Below are positions 1 through 7,654 of a stretch of 64,000 nucleotides of DNA, piece by piece. A program made the translations under genes and the position numbers. Location: assembly GCA_902363835.1 (NCBI GenBank), contig CABJBM010000011.1, positions 62,001 through 126,000 of the forward strand. The letters run 5' to 3'. The notes under the pieces were generated by a model. It did no database searches, was not told where the DNA came from, and saw nothing but the letters and a program-made list of their open reading frames with translations. Numbering within the stretch: position 1 is the stretch's first letter; each line of letters opens with the position of its first letter. This stretch comes from Lachnospiraceae bacterium (lineage in GTDB: Bacteria > Bacillota > Clostridia > Lachnospirales > Lachnospiraceae).

Positions 1-89
1 GCTTCTTTTCTCTCTTCTTTGTTTAAGTTGCCCATAGGCTCTACCATCTTGATTTTGAAAGGCTCCGGTGCAAATTTCATCATATCCAT
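1..89 (-). CDS. Beta-eliminating lyase (tryptophanase / tyrosine phenol-lyase type), N-terminal fragment
   Basis: Only the first 29 codons are in the window; the gene runs off the left edge. The visible start reads MDMMKFAPEPFKIKMVEP, which matches the N-terminal pattern (PEPFRIK-VEP) of PLP-dependent tryptophanase and tyrosine phenol-lyase. These enzymes split tryptophan or tyrosine into indole or phenol, pyruvate and ammonia. The ATG follows a GGAGGA ribosome binding site inside the end of the upstream symporter gene, and the symporter stop lies only 2 bases before it, so the two are translationally coupled. Coupling to an amino-acid symporter fits a lyase fed by its own uptake. Which of the two substrates applies cannot be told from 29 residues. 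Confidence 0.6.
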   Translation of the reverse strand, partial: MDMMKFAPEPFKIKMVEPMGNLNKEERKE

Positions 90-91
90 TA

Positions 92-1630
92 CTATTCCTC
101 CTGCAAAATATTTATATTTTTATTTTTTTTAATTAAAAAATTCTTTTCGTAATCCTTAAGAGATGCAATGGCCTGACCTGATAAGGGAATGATTGCCAGC
201 ATATTGAAAATAGTCATAAGTCCTACACCAAGGTCTCCTAAATCCCACACAAAGCTATATGCAGCGATTCCGCCCACAAACAGCATCACCAGTGCAAAAA
301 TCTTATATCCTGTCTGAGCTGCCCATGTATCCTTGAAAATATAAGCCACATTGCTGCGTGCATAGTACAAAATGCCAATAAATGTGGAAAAGCTGAACAG
401 AAACAGGATAATCGCGATAAAAATAACTCCGAATCTACCCAGGTGATAGTTCATAGCTCCCTGCAAAAGATCCATTCCCTCTAATCCGCTGATAACCTCA
501 GCCGGGGCCAAAAGCATCAGAAATGCGGAACAGCTGCAGATTGCCAGGGTATCAATGAAAACACCCAGAGACTGAATCAGCCCCTGCGTTACCGGATGAT
601 CCACCTCAGCAGCCGCTGCTGCACAGGGGGCGGAGCCGCTTCCGGCTTCATTTGAAAAAAGTCCCCGCTTTACTCCGTTCATAACAACGGCTCCCATTCC
701 TCCGCCTACCAGAGGTTTAAGTCCAAATGCCTGGGAAAAGATGCTGCCAAACACAGCCGGAAGATGAACAATGTTCCTGGCAATGACGAAAAGCGTAATT
801 GCGATATAAGCGCATGCCATAATCGGCACAACCTTATCCAGTACCTTCACTGTGGCATTCTTACGGAGCACGATGCATGCGGAAACCGCAACCAGAACCA
901 CAGTCGTGGTGATCTGAGGAATGCCAAATGCATTTTTAAAGGCAGTGGAAACCGAGTTTCCGATTACCTGGCTGATACCGGCCCAGCAAAGCAGACCAGA
1001 GAGCGCAAACGCAATTCCAAGAAATGTGCACTTGCATCCTTTTATGTAATAGGTGTTGCCGTCCATTGCCACATACTCTGCTTCCTTCTTTACATCCTTT
1101 ACAAAGATATCTTCATGCTTCACCTTTGTAATAAACCGGATCCGGTTCATGAAGTAGGCAGGTCCGCCTCTGTATCCTCCATAGAGAGGATCCTTTTCTT
1201 TGTAAATCTGCGCCAGCGTTGATTCAATGAATGAAGTAGATGAGCCTATAATGGCAGTCACCCACATCCAGAATACTGCACCTGCGCCGCCAAAGGAAAT
1301 GGCCGCTACCACGCCTGCCAGGTTCCCCATACCCACGCGGGTGGCTGTGGCGATGATCAATGCCTGAAGACCAGAGATGGAATTCTGATCCTCTCCCTTT
1401 TTTTTCCTCAAAGTCGCCCGAATCATTTCAGGAAAAAGCCGGAACGGCAGGAATCTTGTTTTAACGGTGAAATAAAGTCCTGCGGGAATCAGCAGGATTA
1501 CCAGCAATGATATGCCGAACTGGGTTTCACCATTTGAAAATTCCAGAATAAACATGTCGCCCCACAACAGTTTATTGAGTGCCGTTACAATCTTTACGAT
1601 GTAAAACACCAGCCATTCAAATAGATGCAT
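92..1630 (-). CDS. Sodium:alanine symporter (AGCS) family amino-acid transporter
   Basis: A 512-residue polytopic membrane protein of the AGCS (AlsT/DagA) family, which imports small neutral amino acids with Na+ or H+. Family marks are the TRVGMGNLAGV segment near residue 96, GGYRGGPAYFM near residue 150 and the conserved NEAGSGSAPCAAAAAEV block near residue 330, with about ten hydrophobic segments. A charged insert of about 30 residues around 167-200 separates two membrane segments and is longer than in typical members. The gene lies directly upstream of, and coupled to, the lyase gene, so its substrate may be tryptophan, tyrosine or another amino acid that the lyase uses. A consensus promoter with a likely GntR operator lies upstream, next to the divergent GntR gene. 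Substrate is inference. Confidence 0.9.
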   Translation of the reverse strand: MHLFEWLVFYIVKIVTALNKLLWGDMFILEFSNGETQFGISLLVILLIPAGLYFTVKTRFLPFRLFPEMIRATLRKKKGEDQNSISGLQALIIATATRVGMGNLAGVVAAISFGGAGAVFWMWVTAIIGSSTSFIESTLAQIYKEKDPLYGGYRGGPAYFMNRIRFITKVKHEDIFVKDVKKEAEYVAMDGNTYYIKGCKCTFLGIAFALSGLLCWAGISQVIGNSVSTAFKNAFGIPQITTTVVLVAVSACIVLRKNATVKVLDKVVPIMACAYIAITLFVIARNIVHLPAVFGSIFSQAFGLKPLVGGGMGAVVMNGVKRGLFSNEAGSGSAPCAAAAAEVDHPVTQGLIQSLGVFIDTLAICSCSAFLMLLAPAEVISGLEGMDLLQGAMNYHLGRFGVIFIAIILFLFSFSTFIGILYYARSNVAYIFKDTWAAQTGYKIFALVMLFVGGIAAYSFVWDLGDLGVGLMTIFNMLAIIPLSGQAIASLKDYEKNFLIKKNKNINILQEE

Positions 1631-1686
1631 TTCCCTATCCTCCTTTACATATTTAGTTTTTGCTTTCTACCTTCAAGTCCGTTTTG

Positions 1687-1710
1687 TGATGCATTATGTA
1701 TGATGCATCA
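1687..1710. promoter_or_regulatory. Candidate GntR operator: tandem TGATGCATYA boxes
   Basis: Two copies of the same ten-base box lie 14 bases apart: TGATGCATTA (1687-1696) and the perfect palindrome TGATGCATCA (1701-1710). They sit just downstream of the -10 of the symporter promoter, where a bound repressor would block transcription. The divergent neighbour encodes a GntR/FCD regulator, a family that usually binds short palindromes. Assignment to that regulator is inference. Confidence 0.5.
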
Positions 1711-1724
1711 CATGTGTTAGGTTT

Positions 1725-1752
1725 ATTATACAACTAAAAGGCATTTTGTCAA
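1725..1752 (-). promoter_or_regulatory. SigA-type promoter of the symporter-lyase operon
   Basis: Read on the minus strand, TTGACA (1752-1747) and TATAAT (1730-1725) are both perfect consensus hexamers separated by 16 bases. Transcription would start near 1718 and enter the leader that carries the TGATGCATYA boxes. Confidence 0.75.
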
Positions 1753-1910
1753 TATTTTTTTAACATTTTTTATATTTTTATATTTCTGCGGTTGTGGGAA
1801 ATATATAGACAAGCCCGACCAACAATTGTCCCTATTATTGCTTTTAAAAGAGATTTATAGTAAGATGTAAACTACAAGTAATTAAGACAAGCAGGAAGGA
1901 GAAGATGATA

Positions 1911-2552
1911 ATGAGTACTCTTGTGAAAATGACCTTAAGCGAACAGATATACAATATCCTAAAAAATGAGATCATGAGCGGAACCATTCCTCTGGGAAGC
2001 AAAATAACAAACAGAGAACTGCAGGAACGCTTTTTAGTTTCCTCCACACCGGTGCGGGATACCATCAACAAGCTTTATCAGGATGGCCTGGTAAAAGAGG
2101 TTACTAAAACAGGCGCCCAGGTAATCAGCTTTGACTATGGATATGCCACAGAAATCAATGAATTCATTGCGTCTATCTCCTGTGTAGCTCTTAAAATGAC
2201 TGTTGCCAAGGGTACTGACAGGGAAGTGACAAAGCATTTGGAGGAATATTTAAAAAAGCAGACAATTGCTTCGGATGATGATGCCTACTTTGATGCAGAC
2301 TTCCATTTTCATAAGTCATTTTTTGACTTCTGCGGCAATCAGTTCTTAAAAGAGACCTACAAAAGATACAATCTTCTCCGTTTCCTGCTGATAAAGTTTG
2401 CTATCCGCACAGCGGAAGACCGGTCCTGCTCCACCAAGCAGCATGGGGATATTGTCAATGCCTACAGCTCCGGCCAATTTGACCTTGCCTCCCAGCTTCT
2501 GGAGCAGCACTATATCCACGGCCTTTCGCTGATTAAAGGATACAATCCATAA
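1911..2552 (+). CDS. GntR family transcriptional regulator (FadR/FCD-type)
   Basis: About 213 residues. The N-terminal winged helix-turn-helix spans residues 1-70 (LSEQIYNILKNEIMSGTIPLG, then a recognition helix region VSSTPVRDTINKL). The C-terminal all-helical FCD ligand-binding domain contains the family pattern D-FH-H near DADFHFHKSFF. Another ATG lies two codons upstream at 1905, but the AGGAGA site at 1897-1902 is too close to it; the start at 1911 has proper spacing. The gene is divergent from the amino-acid symporter and lyase and probably represses them, with an amino acid or breakdown product as effector. The effector cannot be read from the sequence. Confidence 0.88.
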   Translation: MSTLVKMTLSEQIYNILKNEIMSGTIPLGSKITNRELQERFLVSSTPVRDTINKLYQDGLVKEVTKTGAQVISFDYGYATEINEFIASISCVALKMTVAKGTDREVTKHLEEYLKKQTIASDDDAYFDADFHFHKSFFDFCGNQFLKETYKRYNLLRFLLIKFAIRTAEDRSCSTKQHGDIVNAYSSGQFDLASQLLEQHYIHGLSLIKGYNP

Positions 2553-2559
2553 GAAAAAC

Positions 2560-2682
2560 CAAGAGGCTGAGTAACCGCTTTAAATCCCACCTTACCATGG
2601 GCGGGTCCTGCCTATATCCTTCCTGCTGCCGGTCGCATTTCCGGACTTTCACCTTATAGAACGTACACCCGTCGGAAGCATC
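2560..2682 (-). other. Non-coding stretch with a group II intron-like motif (weak)
   Basis: Between the GntR gene and the terminator of the SSS symporter there is no open frame. Read on the minus strand it contains GGTGAAAGTCC (near 2650) followed by a GC-rich tract with repeated purines (GCGACCGGCAGCAGGAAGG). GGUGAAAGUCC-like strings occur in domain I of bacterial group II intron RNAs. No reverse transcriptase gene and no complete domain V hairpin were recognised, so at most this is an intron relic. Confidence 0.2.
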
Positions 2683-2720
2683 AAAAAAGAAGCTGCACAC
2701 TAATCACTTAGTGTGGCAGC
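2683..2720 (-). terminator. Intrinsic terminator of the SSS symporter gene
   Basis: A strong hairpin (GCTGC-ACACTAA / TTAGTGT-GGCAGC, 2692-2720, with one unpaired base) is followed on the minus strand by a TCTTTTTT tract at 2690-2683. It lies about 90 bases past the symporter stop. On the plus strand it is followed only by CCCCTCTTT, so it may also weakly end the GntR transcript. Confidence 0.75.
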
Positions 2721-2807
2721 CCCCTCTTTCCCTGCTGAAATATTCTATTTCTTAAGTTTTCCGCCTCAATCCCCTTATAGAAAATATCCGCTTATCTGAC
2801 AAGGCGA

Positions 2808-4265
2808 TCAGTCATCCTCCTCCGGGACCAGCTCCGTAGTCTCATTCTTAGGCGGCATGGCAAAGGAGAAAATAATAAATCCAATCAGCCCCGCGATCAG
2901 TCCCGGTATAATGGGCTGGCTGAATTTGACTCCAAACAGCACGCCTCCGGAAATATGCTCTAAATATACCACCACAATGGTTCCTGCTATGAGAGAAGCA
3001 ATGGTTCCCGCTGATGACGCCTTTTTCCAGTAATGCCCCATAACATAAGGGAAGAACGAGCCTGCAGCCCGAAGGGTAAAGCAGAACATGAGAATGGATA
3101 CGATGCTCTGGGTATTAAACAGGGCAATGAACATGGAGGCCACGCCCACCAGACACATGACTATTTTTGTGACTCTCATGACAGACTGGCTGGAAGCATC
3201 CGGCTTTAACACGGCTTTATAAATATCATTGGAGAAGATGGACCCTGCTCCCAAAAGGTCGGAATCCGAACTTGACATGGTTGCTGAGATAATGCCGGAA
3301 AACAAAAGTCCGCAGACCACTGCAGGCATGGTGTTGATTGCCAGGATGGGAAGCGCATATCTGGCTCCTACCTCAGCAAACTGTTCAGAATTAAATTTCC
3401 CCATATTCATCAGTGCCAGGGTGATGACTCCCAGAATCGTGGGAATAAAGGCATAGATGAAGTTAATAAGGGCTGCCAGCCAGGCTCCGCCTTTTGCTGC
3501 CTTCTCATCCTTGGCCGCATAAAAACGGGATACCGCCTCCTGCCCCACGGAGAATGTAGCTGTGTACATGATGATAAGGGAAATGATTCCGAATAAATCA
3601 TAGCCCTGAAACATGCTTAAGGTCCCCTCCGGAATATTAGCCGTCACATTTTCCCAGCCTCCTGCATACCGGAGCGCAAAAGGTACTGCAATGATCATTC
3701 CGATAACAATGAGAAACACCTGGACAAAGTCCGTCAGGGTAACGCTCCATAAGCCTCCCATAATGGAGTAGACCGTTACCACTACCGCCACAATGATGAC
3801 CGCCACCTGGTAATCTATGCCCAGCATGGTGGACAAAATGACCGCTGATGCAATAAACTGTCCCGCCGTAAGCCCTACCAGGGGCAAAAGCATGATAACA
3901 GCCGTAATGATGCCGCAGGACTTATTATAACGCCTTCGGAAATATTCCGGTACCGTCTTAACCGTTGCAGCCCTGAACCGGGGCGCAATAAAGCTTAAAA
4001 TGGCAAATGCGATCCCCATGGTGATTATGTACCAGGAAGCACTGAGTCCAAAGCCTGACATCCCGTTCTGCACCACTCCAAGGGAACTTCCCCCGCCGAT
4101 TTCCGTAGCAGCCAGCGTTCCGGCCATGAGAAGCGGCCCAAGGCGGCGTCCAGCCACCAGAAAGTCTGTACTGGTAGAAATCTTGGAGGATGAATACCAA
4201 CCGATCCACAGCATGAGCAGCAGATAAATGATAACAATAGCAGTAACAACAACATTTGCTCCCAT
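2808..4265 (-). CDS. Sodium:solute symporter (SSS family)
   Basis: 485 residues with about 13 hydrophobic segments and the SSS family marks: a hydrophobic N-terminal helix, then STDFLVAGRRLGPLLMAGT near residues 32-50 and ATEIGGGSSLG near 53-63, the region that contributes to the sodium and substrate sites in PutP/SglT proteins. It would import a small organic solute (proline, pantothenate, carboxylate or sugar types exist) with Na+; the substrate cannot be assigned. Start ATG is 6 bases after an AGGAGGGG site. It is transcribed away from the two-component pair at 4443-6462, which may control it. A Rho-independent terminator follows. Confidence 0.88.
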   Translation of the reverse strand: MGANVVVTAIVIIYLLLMLWIGWYSSSKISTSTDFLVAGRRLGPLLMAGTLAATEIGGGSSLGVVQNGMSGFGLSASWYIITMGIAFAILSFIAPRFRAATVKTVPEYFRRRYNKSCGIITAVIMLLPLVGLTAGQFIASAVILSTMLGIDYQVAVIIVAVVVTVYSIMGGLWSVTLTDFVQVFLIVIGMIIAVPFALRYAGGWENVTANIPEGTLSMFQGYDLFGIISLIIMYTATFSVGQEAVSRFYAAKDEKAAKGGAWLAALINFIYAFIPTILGVITLALMNMGKFNSEQFAEVGARYALPILAINTMPAVVCGLLFSGIISATMSSSDSDLLGAGSIFSNDIYKAVLKPDASSQSVMRVTKIVMCLVGVASMFIALFNTQSIVSILMFCFTLRAAGSFFPYVMGHYWKKASSAGTIASLIAGTIVVVYLEHISGGVLFGVKFSQPIIPGLIAGLIGFIIFSFAMPPKNETTELVPEEDD

Positions 4266-4388
4266 AAAAAACCCCTCCTGTTTTTATATGAAAATTCTTT
4301 TATGAATCCAGTTTAACACATTCACAGGGCAGGGCACACAACCGATTCTGCCGATTTCCCACCAAATATGCAGATTCTTTCTCTCCGC

Positions 4389-4417
4389 TTGACTTCTCTG
4401 AAAAATCTCAATAAAAT
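4389..4417 (+). promoter_or_regulatory. SigA-type promoter of the LytTR two-component operon
   Basis: TTGACT (4389-4394) and TAAAAT (4412-4417) are separated by 17 bases, placing the start near 4424, about 20 bases before the response-regulator ATG. A short inverted repeat (ATCTCA ... TGAGAT, about 4406-4428) brackets the -10 and could be an operator. Confidence 0.6.
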
Positions 4418-4442
4418 GGAATGAGATCGGAGGGACTTTTCT

Positions 4443-5150
4443 ATGCTGCGTATTGCCATCTGTGACGACAGCAGAGAGGACAGGAAGAGGATTCTTGACT
4501 TTGTGCGCGACTACTATAAAAAGCATGATATGGATGCTCAGATTGATGATTTTGAAACCGCCGGAACATTGCTTTCCGCGGAAGAAACCTATGACATCTA
4601 TCTTCTGGATGTCATCATGCCTGACATGACCGGCATTGAAGCCGCCAAAAGGCTGGTGAAAAAGAAAGAAGCTCCTGTAATCATATTCATCACCTCATCC
4701 TTAGAATCCGCCGTAGACGGTTACCGGGTCAATGCTTCAGGCTTTGTCTTAAAGCCCCTGGCGGAAAAGGATTTTGAGGAAACCTTAAAACGGGTCATGG
4801 AACAAAACTTTAAATCCAGGGAAGCTGCGATTTCCATCGTACATAACCGGGTTCCCATGGAGCTTAAGCTAAGCCGGATCCTGTACTTTGAAAACAGGCT
4901 GCACCGGGTCTACATTGTCCTTAAAAACGGGGAGGTTCTTTCCATCCACCAAAAGCTCAATGAGCTTCAGGAGGAATTAAAGCCTCAGACCTGCTTTCTC
5001 CGCTGCCACCAAAGCTATATTGTAAACTTGAACCACGTGGAAGCTTTGGAAGCCACGGGCTTTGTGATGACAAACGGGGATATGGTCCCTGTTTCCCGCA
5101 ATTTTTACAAGGAATGCAAATATGTTTACTATCATTTTCAATTGAAGTGA
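4443..5150 (+). CDS. LytTR family response regulator (AgrA/LytT-like)
   Basis: 235 residues. Residues 1-120 form a receiver domain with acidic pair D8-D9, phosphoacceptor D56 (YLLDVIMPDMTG) and the conserved K near residue 103 (FVLKPL). Residues 135-235 are a LytTR DNA-binding domain (LYFENRLHRVYI ... FLRCHQSYIVNLNHVEAL). It follows a GGAGGG site and is 7 bases upstream of its histidine kinase. LytTR regulators often control peptide signalling, bacteriocins or transporters; the divergent SSS symporter is the nearest candidate target. Confidence 0.92.
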   Translation: MLRIAICDDSREDRKRILDFVRDYYKKHDMDAQIDDFETAGTLLSAEETYDIYLLDVIMPDMTGIEAAKRLVKKKEAPVIIFITSSLESAVDGYRVNASGFVLKPLAEKDFEETLKRVMEQNFKSREAAISIVHNRVPMELKLSRILYFENRLHRVYIVLKNGEVLSIHQKLNELQEELKPQTCFLRCHQSYIVNLNHVEALEATGFVMTNGDMVPVSRNFYKECKYVYYHFQLK

Positions 5151-5157
5151 GGCAGCC

Positions 5158-6462
5158 ATGAACGAAGCAGCATGTAATGTTATATTAAATCTGATCAATC
5201 TGGCAGTCCGCATGATGCCTATTTTCGTCTGTCTGGAGCCAAAAAGGAAGAACCGGGAAAACATCGCGGCCGTATCCGTTTATCTCTGGGTCATCATGGT
5301 ATCCCTCCAATCTCTGTTTCACATCAGGGAACCGGTGTTTCTCTTTGTCCAGGGGATCTTTTCCTGCCTCTTTTTTCTCCTTCTTCTCATATTTTTTAAC
5401 GGAGAGCTGATAAAAAAGGTATTTCTTTACTTATCCGCCTGGCTTTTTGCAGTCTTATCCATGTCATTAAACGAGTTTGCCGCCTCGGTTTTGGGAAAAT
5501 CCATATTCCTTTCCTACAGCCAGATCTGCGTCATCGTTTCCTTCCTGTCCGCCTGCGGATTTTATATTTTTGTCCGTTACTGGCTGAAGGACAGGACCGG
5601 TCGGCTTTTTATCCAGCTGTCCAGACGCTCCCATCTGCTCCTTGCCGCGTATCCGGCTATTTCCCTGGCCATTTCCCTGTTTGGCACCTCCACCATCTTT
5701 TCCAGAGAATCCCTTGCAAAAAGAGGGTTTGAAGATGTGGTTTTCTATCTTGCCTTCTGCACCATGATCCTGGTCCTTTATGTCATGATCCTGGACGGCA
5801 CCCTGGAAGCTGTATCCAGAAAGAAAACAGAGGAAGAGCTTATATTTGCCAGGCAGCTCATTGGAAAGCAGAGAGAGCATTACAACCAGATGCTGGAACA
5901 TGCCGATGAGCTTCGGATCATCCGCCACGATTTCAGGCACCATATCCACGCCCTTCTCCATATGGACAAGGACCAGCAGAGAAAGTACCTGCTTGACTTA
6001 AACAAGGAACTGGATACTTCAAAAGAGCAGAATTACTGTGAAAATCCGGCCGTCGACCAGGTCCTTCAGGAATATGGGGCCCGCTGTCAGGAAAACCAGA
6101 TCGAATTCGTGGCAAGCCTGGATATATCAGCCCACATCCCAATCGATGACTTAACCCTTTGCATCGTCATAGGCAACCTTCTGGAAAACTCCATGGAAGC
6201 CTGCATAAAGCTTAAGGAAGGCCGCTTTATCCATTTGCAGGCGAGATGGAGGCAGGATCATCTCATGATGCTTGCGGAAAACTCCTATAACGGCCAGATC
6301 AAAGAAAGCGGAGGAAGGCTTTTATCCAGCAAACAGGATGGGGGCCTGGGGCTTTTAAGCATCCGCAGGATATTGAACCGGCCGGGAGATGACTTTGATG
6401 TATGCTTTAACGATACCACTTTTACGGCCATGGTAAATATTATGGACCGCTCAGGAATCTGA
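5158..6462 (+). CDS. Sensor histidine kinase, AgrC-like (GHKL type)
   Basis: 434 residues. About six hydrophobic segments fill residues 1-215, with no extended extracellular loop. A helical dimerisation region follows with the phosphoacceptor H257 in RIIRHDFRHHIHALL, the motif of the AgrC/SpoOB-like kinase family. The C-terminal ATPase domain holds the N box NLLENSMEAC near residue 345 and a G box GGLGLLSIRRI near residue 403. It is cotranscribed with the response regulator. The architecture suits sensing a peptide or membrane-borne signal. No AgrD/AgrB genes are nearby, so the ligand is unknown. Confidence 0.9.
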   Translation: MNEAACNVILNLINLAVRMMPIFVCLEPKRKNRENIAAVSVYLWVIMVSLQSLFHIREPVFLFVQGIFSCLFFLLLLIFFNGELIKKVFLYLSAWLFAVLSMSLNEFAASVLGKSIFLSYSQICVIVSFLSACGFYIFVRYWLKDRTGRLFIQLSRRSHLLLAAYPAISLAISLFGTSTIFSRESLAKRGFEDVVFYLAFCTMILVLYVMILDGTLEAVSRKKTEEELIFARQLIGKQREHYNQMLEHADELRIIRHDFRHHIHALLHMDKDQQRKYLLDLNKELDTSKEQNYCENPAVDQVLQEYGARCQENQIEFVASLDISAHIPIDDLTLCIVIGNLLENSMEACIKLKEGRFIHLQARWRQDHLMMLAENSYNGQIKESGGRLLSSKQDGGLGLLSIRRILNRPGDDFDVCFNDTTFTAMVNIMDRSGI

Positions 6463-6529
6463 CGGGTTCTCACCTATAATCCTTCCTCAGATAAAAATAG
6501 TCTTACATTTACATAGCTGCTATATATAG

Positions 6530-6566
6530 AAATATCCTATAAATACTTTGTATTTATAGGATATTT
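6530..6566. repeat. Perfect 16-bp inverted repeat (AT-rich) next to a -35 box
   Basis: Arms AAATATCCTATAAATA (6530-6545) and its exact complement (6551-6566) flank a CTTTG loop. It ends four bases before the -35 of the MetNIQ-like operon and lies about 70 bases after the kinase stop. It lacks the GC-rich stem and T-run of a standard terminator, so it could be an operator, a weak bidirectional terminator, or both. Confidence 0.7.
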
Positions 6567-6570
6567 CAAT

Positions 6571-6599
6571 TTGACTAATTCATACAGGTAAGACATAAT
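6571..6599 (+). promoter_or_regulatory. SigA-type promoter of the MetNIQ-DUF169 operon
   Basis: TTGACT (6571-6576) and CATAAT (6594-6599) with 17-base spacing. The leader of about 85 bases to the GTG start holds no recognisable SAM riboswitch or T-box, unlike many methionine transport operons of Firmicutes. Confidence 0.6.
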
Positions 6600-6691
6600 G
6601 AAAGAGTTTCTGATTAAAACCGCTGTTTATCGCTGTGAAACTTTCCATGTACTGATACAAAATAAACCATACAAACAGATTAGGTGCAGCC

Positions 6692-7654
6692 GTGATAGAA
6701 ATAAAAAATGTAAACAAAACCTTCGGAGATCTGCAGGTTTTAAAAAATATCAGCCTTACCATTGAAGACGGAGAGGCATATGGGCTTGTAGGATCAAGCG
6801 GAATTGGAAAATCCACACTGTTAAATTGTCTGGCCGGACTGGATTCTTATGAGTCCGGTTCTATTATTGTAGACGGTGTGCGTCTGGAATCCCTGGGCGA
6901 AAAGCAGGCAAGACTTTTTCGGAAAAATATGGGGATGATTTTCCAGAACTTTTCTCTGGTAAGCAGGAAAAATGTATACCAGAACATTGCTCTCCCCATG
7001 GAATGCTGGAAGGTTCCAGGATCTGATATTAAAAAAAGGGTCTATGAACTGGCAGAGATGGTGGGGCTGGAAGACAAATTAAAGGCAAGGCCCGCGGAAT
7101 TAAGCGGCGGACAAAAACAGAGAGTGGCCATTGCCCGGGCCCTGACCATGAACCCTAAATATATACTTTCTGATGAAAGCACCTCTTCCTTAGATCCCAA
7201 TATCACTGCCTCCATTTTAAATTTGCTGGACAAAATAAGGAAAGAAATGGGAATCACCATTGTCTTAGTTACCCATGAAATGCCTGTGGTTCAGCAATTC
7301 TGCAGCAAAATGACCATTATGGAAGCCGGTACGGCAGCAGTCTCCGGAGAAGTAAGGGAGCTTTTCTTTCAAAAACCCCCTGCCCTGCAAAAGCTTCTGG
7401 GCATGGATAACGGAGAAAACATTCCCAAATCAGGAGTCAATATCACATTGGGGACTTCCCATGACACCCTGTTGTGGGAACTGGGAAAATTGATGGAAAA
7501 ACCTTATAAAATGGTAAATTCTAACTTTTTTGAATTTCAGAACCAAAAACATGGCAATATAACGATTAATATAGATGTACAAGATCTTCCCGTTTGCGAG
7601 AACTATCTGCAATCCCATAGAATTCTTTACCGGACAGAGAGGAGCGTGCTTTGA
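6692..7654 (+). CDS. Methionine-type ABC transporter ATP-binding protein (MetN-like)
   Basis: 320 residues starting at GTG with a weak AGGTG site. ABC ATPase marks in order: Walker A GSSGIGKST (residues 34-42), Q-loop QNFSLVSRKN, signature LSGGQKQR near residue 138, Walker B with an unusual LSDESTSSLDP (SDES in place of the common ADEP), and the switch histidine VTHEM. The last 90 residues resemble the NIL/ACT-like regulatory domain of MetN, which binds the substrate and shuts the importer. The family imports D/L-methionine or related compounds. It overlaps metI by one base. With a DUF169 partner and no methionine riboswitch, the true substrate is open. Confidence 0.85.
   Translation: MIEIKNVNKTFGDLQVLKNISLTIEDGEAYGLVGSSGIGKSTLLNCLAGLDSYESGSIIVDGVRLESLGEKQARLFRKNMGMIFQNFSLVSRKNVYQNIALPMECWKVPGSDIKKRVYELAEMVGLEDKLKARPAELSGGQKQRVAIARALTMNPKYILSDESTSSLDPNITASILNLLDKIRKEMGITIVLVTHEMPVVQQFCSKMTIMEAGTAAVSGEVRELFFQKPPALQKLLGMDNGENIPKSGVNITLGTSHDTLLWELGKLMEKPYKMVNSNFFEFQNQKHGNITINIDVQDLPVCENYLQSHRILYRTERSVL

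Noticed and set aside
764..1222. 152-codon plus-strand frame inside the AGCS symporter
   Set aside because: It is antisense to a clearly coding gene, has no ribosome binding site and reads as low-quality protein.
5467..5961. 164-codon minus-strand frame inside the AgrC-like kinase gene
   Set aside because: Shadow of the kinase; no family and no start signal.
6600..6691. SAM riboswitch or T-box in front of the MetN-like gene
   Set aside because: The leader is too short (about 85 bases) and shows none of the conserved stems or a T-box sequence.
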